Shown: positions 59,895-64,000 of the stretch, one piece after another
Position numbering within the stretch: the first letter of the stretch is position 1
Layout: every line of letters begins with the position of its first letter
Assembly: GCF_026914265.1 (NCBI RefSeq)
Contig: NC_069123.1
Location: forward strand, 48,368,949-48,432,948
Direction of reading: 5' to 3'
Length of the DNA: 64,000 nucleotides
From: Mya arenaria
Lineage: Eukaryota; Mollusca; Bivalvia; Myida; Myidae
Translations under genes and position numbers: made by a program
Notes under the pieces: generated by a model
The model's database searches: none
What the model was told of the DNA's origin: nothing
What the model saw: only the letters and a program-made list of their open reading frames with translations

Positions 59895-60320
59895 AATAGT
59901 TAACGATTAATGCACTCATATAAATAGTTCACAATTAATGCACTCAAATATAATAGTTCAAGATTAATGCACTTCTATAAATAGTTCATTATTAATGCAC
60001 TCCTATAAATAGTTCAAAGTTAATGCACTTCTATAAATAGTTCACAGTTAATGCACTCCTATAAATAGTTCACAATTAATGCACTCATATAAATAGTTCA
60101 CAATTAATGCACTCCTATAGTTCACGATTAATGCACTCCTATAAATAGTTCACAATTAATGCACTCAAATAAATAGTTCAAGATTAATGCACTTCTATAA
60201 ATAGTTCACCAGTAATGCACTCCTATAAATAGTTCACAATGCACTCATATTGATTATATAATTAAATAAATAGTTCACAATTAATGCACTCATATAAATA
60301 GTTCACGATTAATGCACTCT
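59895..60320. repeat. ~28-bp satellite
   Basis: About fifteen copies of TAGTTCACAATTAATGCACT plus CCTATAAA, with small length variants (a CTATAG contraction near 60,115). Confidence 0.93.
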
Positions 60321-61512
60321 TATGAGGTAATACTTGTAGATATATTATCAATATTTTACAGGACTTGCATGTTAAACTTTGAAAATGTGCATACCATTGG
60401 CAAACCATCAAAATACCTATATACATGGACCAAAGGGGAATGTTTTCATGGCTAATGGCAATGCATCCTGTCATTGATTTTGAAATGACAGATGCAGCAG
60501 CTTCAACTATTAGTGAGGACCCAGACCAACAGTTTGACAATGGCTCTGCTAGGGTGAAATCAATGGGATGTCATGTTTAAGAGCTTACCAGGAAGGAAGC
60601 TATCCCACATAACGTTGAGAGGCTCATCTCAGCCACTGATATGATGAGTCTCCTGCAGCTAAATGTCCCTCCATGTATCAGTAGCATGCAGCTTCCAAGT
60701 CATAGTAATGATTATGTAAATGAAGCATAATATAGAGGAAACAATATATCAGCAAAGCAATTGACTAGACACATTGTTCAATATTTGACACTGGTCCAAC
60801 TAAGAGATTTAAAACAAAGTCCATGTTTTAGAAATAGAAGATCATATCAAATATTCAACATTGAGTTTAAAAGGAAGAACAAAATCTACCTATTATCAAT
60901 TCTATAAAGGCTTTGTGTAATTGAAATATAAAGCATAGACAGAATGGCAACCTTTACAAAACATTTCATTTTACTGATAATCCTACGTTCTCGGATGATT
61001 TGGAAGCACAAGTTTCACAACAAGCAAAACAAACATCACTCATGCTGATTAAATGTGTGCAGTAATATAATAGCTCACTCTGAAGATGTAGGGTGCAAAA
61101 ACACATCAATCTACCAACTGTTTGTCATAAATCTTGGATGTCAGAAAATCATTGCAAAAGGAATTACTTCTTGGTTGACCTAAACAGTTGATATATATCA
61201 ATTGTAAGAAATACATCACATCTCAAATTAGTCTGGACATTTATCTACTGAATTTGAAATATTTCAAGGAAGAGTTAATGTTGATTCCAAAATACACTCT
61301 TTCAAGTTATCATTTTATTGATTTCATGTACAAAATAATTTTAACACACATCTTCGTATCCATATCAAAGAACACATTTATATTTATTGACATGCAGTAA
61401 TAGAGTTTCATTGTACATTTCTGGTAAAGAAGCCCTTGATAATATGATGACGATCCATATTATGTCCATTGACTAAAATGTTGGTGATCACAAGTATGAA
61501 ACACAATGCCAT
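60321..61512. other. 3' flank of MRPL27 and intergenic sequence
   Basis: On the minus strand, 60,590-60,660 has splice-like borders and an open frame, but joining it to the open frame at 60,440-60,550 fails on phase, so no gene is called. The remainder is AT-rich. Confidence 0.35.
61383..61388 (-). terminator. Polyadenylation signal of MRPL27
   Basis: AATAAA on the minus strand about 125 bp after the MRPL27 stop codon. Confidence 0.6.
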
Positions 61513-62429
61513 TTACTGTCCACCTGACTCCAAATCCTTTACATTAGAAGTTTCTGAGACCAGTTTAAACTTGGCATGAACAGGTGTGGGGAAAATATTG
61601 TAGAAGTTTTTGTAAATGTTGAGCCCATCCTTCACCCGCTGGTACAGTGGACTGTCTGGGTAGGGCTGAAGTTTCTCTGAGGAGATGCACAGGATGCCGT
61701 CAGTCAGTGCAAACAGTGTGTTGTTCCTCTGAATGCCCACCTGAAATAATATATGGCTAACATAAGTGTGTTTATTATTCAGGGATGTGATTGAGGGCTG
61801 ACAACGCTTTGGCAATAGGTTTGAGGTCCCCAATGTGGATGAAGCACAATGATTTTGAAGCAAAACTGGCTATTTAGAAGCCCTTTTGAAGACTCTTCTG
61901 TCTTCAAATTTAAAGCAAACTGGACTGTAAGTATACATACCAAATGAAGTAACAACCATAGGCAACCATTTAAAAAAAAATATCATTAAAACAAAATATA
62001 TTTTTTCATTATAATTTTTGGGTCTCTGGAGCCATAACATCATAGAAATCTGCAAATCAGCAGACACATCCCTACGATTTCTTAAACTTCAGATAGCTGA
62101 ACAGTCTATAAGACCATCAATATGTGACTTTTTGTGATATGAAATACATAGAAATAATTACTGTGCTAAATTATATAAAACCTCAGTATGATGATTTTTT
62201 AAAGCAATTCTGTGCCATTTAAAAAAAAACCTCACATTTTCTCCTGGGTAATACTGGAGACCATACTGTGTGTGTATCACGTCTCCTTTATAGACAAATT
62301 CACCATCTTTTTTCCATGGCCGCCTGTGTTTCCCGGCTGTTTTTGTTTTCTGGTTCCTCGTAGAGCCCCCTGACTTGGTCTTCTTACCTCGCGTAACCTC
62401 ACAAACTACGCAAGGTAAAACATTCCGAC
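61513..62429 (-). CDS. MRPL27: Mitochondrial ribosomal protein bL27m, last two exons (5' incomplete)
   Basis: Minus-strand exons 62429-62236 and 61740-61513 join in phase 0 and encode the last ~139 residues. KKTKSGGSTRNQ is the conserved bL27 N-terminal segment (KKxGGSxxN) that lies near the peptidyl-transferase centre. It is followed by GKHRRPWKKDGEFVYKGDVI and QYGLQYYPGENVGI, matching the bL27 I-x-x-Q-x-x-x-x-x-P-G-x-N-V-G core, and then NTLFALTDGILCI. The metazoan mitochondrial extension (YKNFYNIFPTPVHAKFKLV) ends it. The protein is part of the large mitoribosomal subunit. The 62,429 acceptor needs a preceding exon ending in phase 1 that carries the start codon and targeting peptide. I could not find that exon up to 64,000, so it is probably outside the window or very short. 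Confidence 0.88.
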
Positions 62430-63149
62430 CTAAAGTTGAAAGGAAAAAAAAGACACATAACTTTTGTTTTAATTGTTAATGAGATGAGAATAAATTGTAT
62501 TTCGATAGATGTGATTTTGTAACAACTTTTTACAGGCAAATTTCCTTAATCAAATTATTGCTAAGACTTTCACTGAAGTTTCAGCCTTTTGCAGATCATT
62601 GTCTATAGTGCATTTAATTGTCTGCAATTAAATATGGACAAACACCTTGGCCTCCTCAAAATAGAAGATTGTTTGGGGAAACAAAAAAACAGATCTCTTG
62701 TCCCAGGCTTTCCTCAAAGATATAGAGCAAATTGTGGGTGTCTGTCAATGAGGTGCACACTTGACACAAGAGAGAGGATAATTGAATGGATTGGATATGA
62801 CAGTGTATCAGACAGTTTCAGTTATTTTAAAACCTGGTGCACTGAATCATCTCATTCGCTTGGTAGTCAAAAAGTCATATTCTCACAGCAGTCAACAATC
62901 GGACTTGGGAAGAAATTCCCCATAAATGAGACTATTCTTTATAAAAGGACGTATATCAAGCATTTTGTATCTTATATGGTTTATACAGTTATAAATAAGT
63001 CAGGCATGAGTCAAGTCAATTGCTTATCCCCACCACATAACATGGAAGTGAAAAGGCTACCGCTTTTGATAATGATTTCCTGTTCTGCAACATTGAACTT
63101 GACTTTGGGCTGGCTTGTCTGGAGTGGATAGTCTACCCGTTGCTTTAAG
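62430..63149. other. Upstream flank of MRPL27 exons, no supported gene
   Basis: A 180-codon open frame at 62,589-63,131 (+) has no recognisable domain and unremarkable composition. It lies opposite where an MRPL27 first exon or intron would be. I do not call it a gene. Confidence 0.35.
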
Positions 63150-63945
63150 AAGGTGAATATAAACATGGGTTGCCTTTGATTATGACCATTCAAAGTGTGA
63201 GGATAGAAGTTACAGTTTTGTTTATTATCATGTTCAGATGATGACTGATATTTGCAGATAAACATGTATCCTCTTAGCAGCAGGGAATAAGTAAATATGA
63301 GTACTTTTAATAACAAATATGAGTTCTGACCTTGACCTTTGACTTTTATGACCTCAAAACCCATAGGGGTATCTTCTGGTCAGCCCCAACCTAAATGTCA
63401 AGTTTGAGGGCCATGGGTGCAGGCATTGTCGATTTATCACACAGACAAGCTTTTTGTGTTCAAGGTCTCTGAAAGGTTGACCTTTGACCCCTAAAATCAA
63501 TAGGGGTCATCTTCTGGTCAGGCCCAACCTCCAAGCCAAATTTTAGGGCCGTTGGTGCAGGCATTGTCGAGTTATCACTCGGACAACCTTTTAGCATTCA
63601 AGGTCACTTTGATCAGATGACACCTTAAATCAATAGGGGTCATCTACTGGTCAGGCCCAGTCTCAATGTCAAGTTTGATGTCCAGGCATTGTTGAGTTAT
63701 CTCTTGTAAATGCTTTGACATCCATTTCCCATTTAAAGTCTCTGTGACCTTGACCATTGACCGGATGACCCCTAAAAATAGGGACCATCTCCTGGTCAGG
63801 CCAAACCTTCATGTCAAGTTTGATGACAATAGGTCCAGGAATTATTAAGTTATCACTCGGACAAACTTTGGTCTACCGACGGACTGACCAACCTACCTAC
63901 TGATATGTGTAAAACAATATACCCCTCTTCTTTGAAAGGGGGAAT
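63150..63945. repeat. DR1-bearing dispersed element, copy 2
   Basis: It repeats the 56.7 kb element in the same orientation and order: GATTATGACCATTCAAAGTG at 63,178, ATGACTGATATTTGCAGAT at about 63,240, then monomers with GGGTGCAGGCATTGTCGA. It ends in CCGACGGACTGACCAACC and ATACCCCTCTTCTTTGAAAG. TGACCTTTGACC starts at 63,478, with near-matches at 63,334 and about 63,750. Confidence 0.85.
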
Positions 63946-64000
63946 AAGAATGGACGACACTTTTATGACAGTAAGTACCAGGTATATATAATCATAAATG

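Noticed and set aside
60262..60660. Minus-strand open frames with splice-like borders (about 60,440-60,550 and 60,590-60,660)
   Set aside because: The two frames cannot be joined in phase without a stop, and neither resembles a known family.
62589..63131. 180-codon plus-strand open frame
   Set aside because: No recognisable domain, no splice or promoter context, ordinary composition. Plausible as a chance frame between MRPL27 and a repeat.
1..64000. CRISPR-like or prokaryotic defence interpretation of the regular repeats
   Set aside because: Units are contiguous or monomeric without unique spacers, and the genes are plainly intron-containing metazoan genes.

Overview
The window is eukaryotic and almost certainly from a bivalve-type mollusc. 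It is AT-rich, its genes are split into short exons with GT-AG (occasionally GC-AG) introns, and most of the sequence is dispersed and tandem repeats of kinds I associate with bivalve genomes. No bacterial, phage or CRISPR features are present. Gene models were assembled by eye from reading frames, splice sites and phases; none could be checked against transcripts or databases.

Six gene loci can be read. (1) 4,039-8,631 (+): an LRRC20-like leucine-rich-repeat gene, four exons, its large third intron filled by a 1.1 kb tandem-repeat element. (2) 15,151-17,922 (-) and (3) 27,558-29,657 (+): two secreted ependymin-related paralogues, divergently oriented, six coding exons each with identical intron phases. 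(4) 19,659-22,551 (-), between them: a C2H2 zinc-finger gene whose first coding exon appears to be just two codons. (5) 31,162-44,181 (-): a 14-coding-exon gene for a ZU5-like plus ankyrin-repeat protein with a possible C-terminal prenylation box. (6) 61,513-62,429 (-): the 3' exons of mitochondrial ribosomal protein L27; its first exon was not found and may lie beyond 64,000. The left edge (1-703) carries a broken, transposon-associated ORF.

The rest is repeats: a 46-48 bp minisatellite (10.2-12.8 kb); 27, 28 and 38 bp satellites; at least five MITE-like families with recognisable terminal inverted repeats; foldback sequences; tRNA-like SINE heads; and a class of large elements made of roughly 145 bp monomers (5.85-6.99, 44.8-46.5, 51.5-54.9, 56.7-57.5 and 63.15-63.95 kb). 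Most monomers of that class carry AGGTCA-type nuclear-receptor half-sites, commonly as a perfect DR1 (AGGTCAAAGGTCA). This is the most striking non-genic signal here. Near the zinc-finger and ependymin genes there is also an inverted pair of promoter-like segments and three related palindromes.
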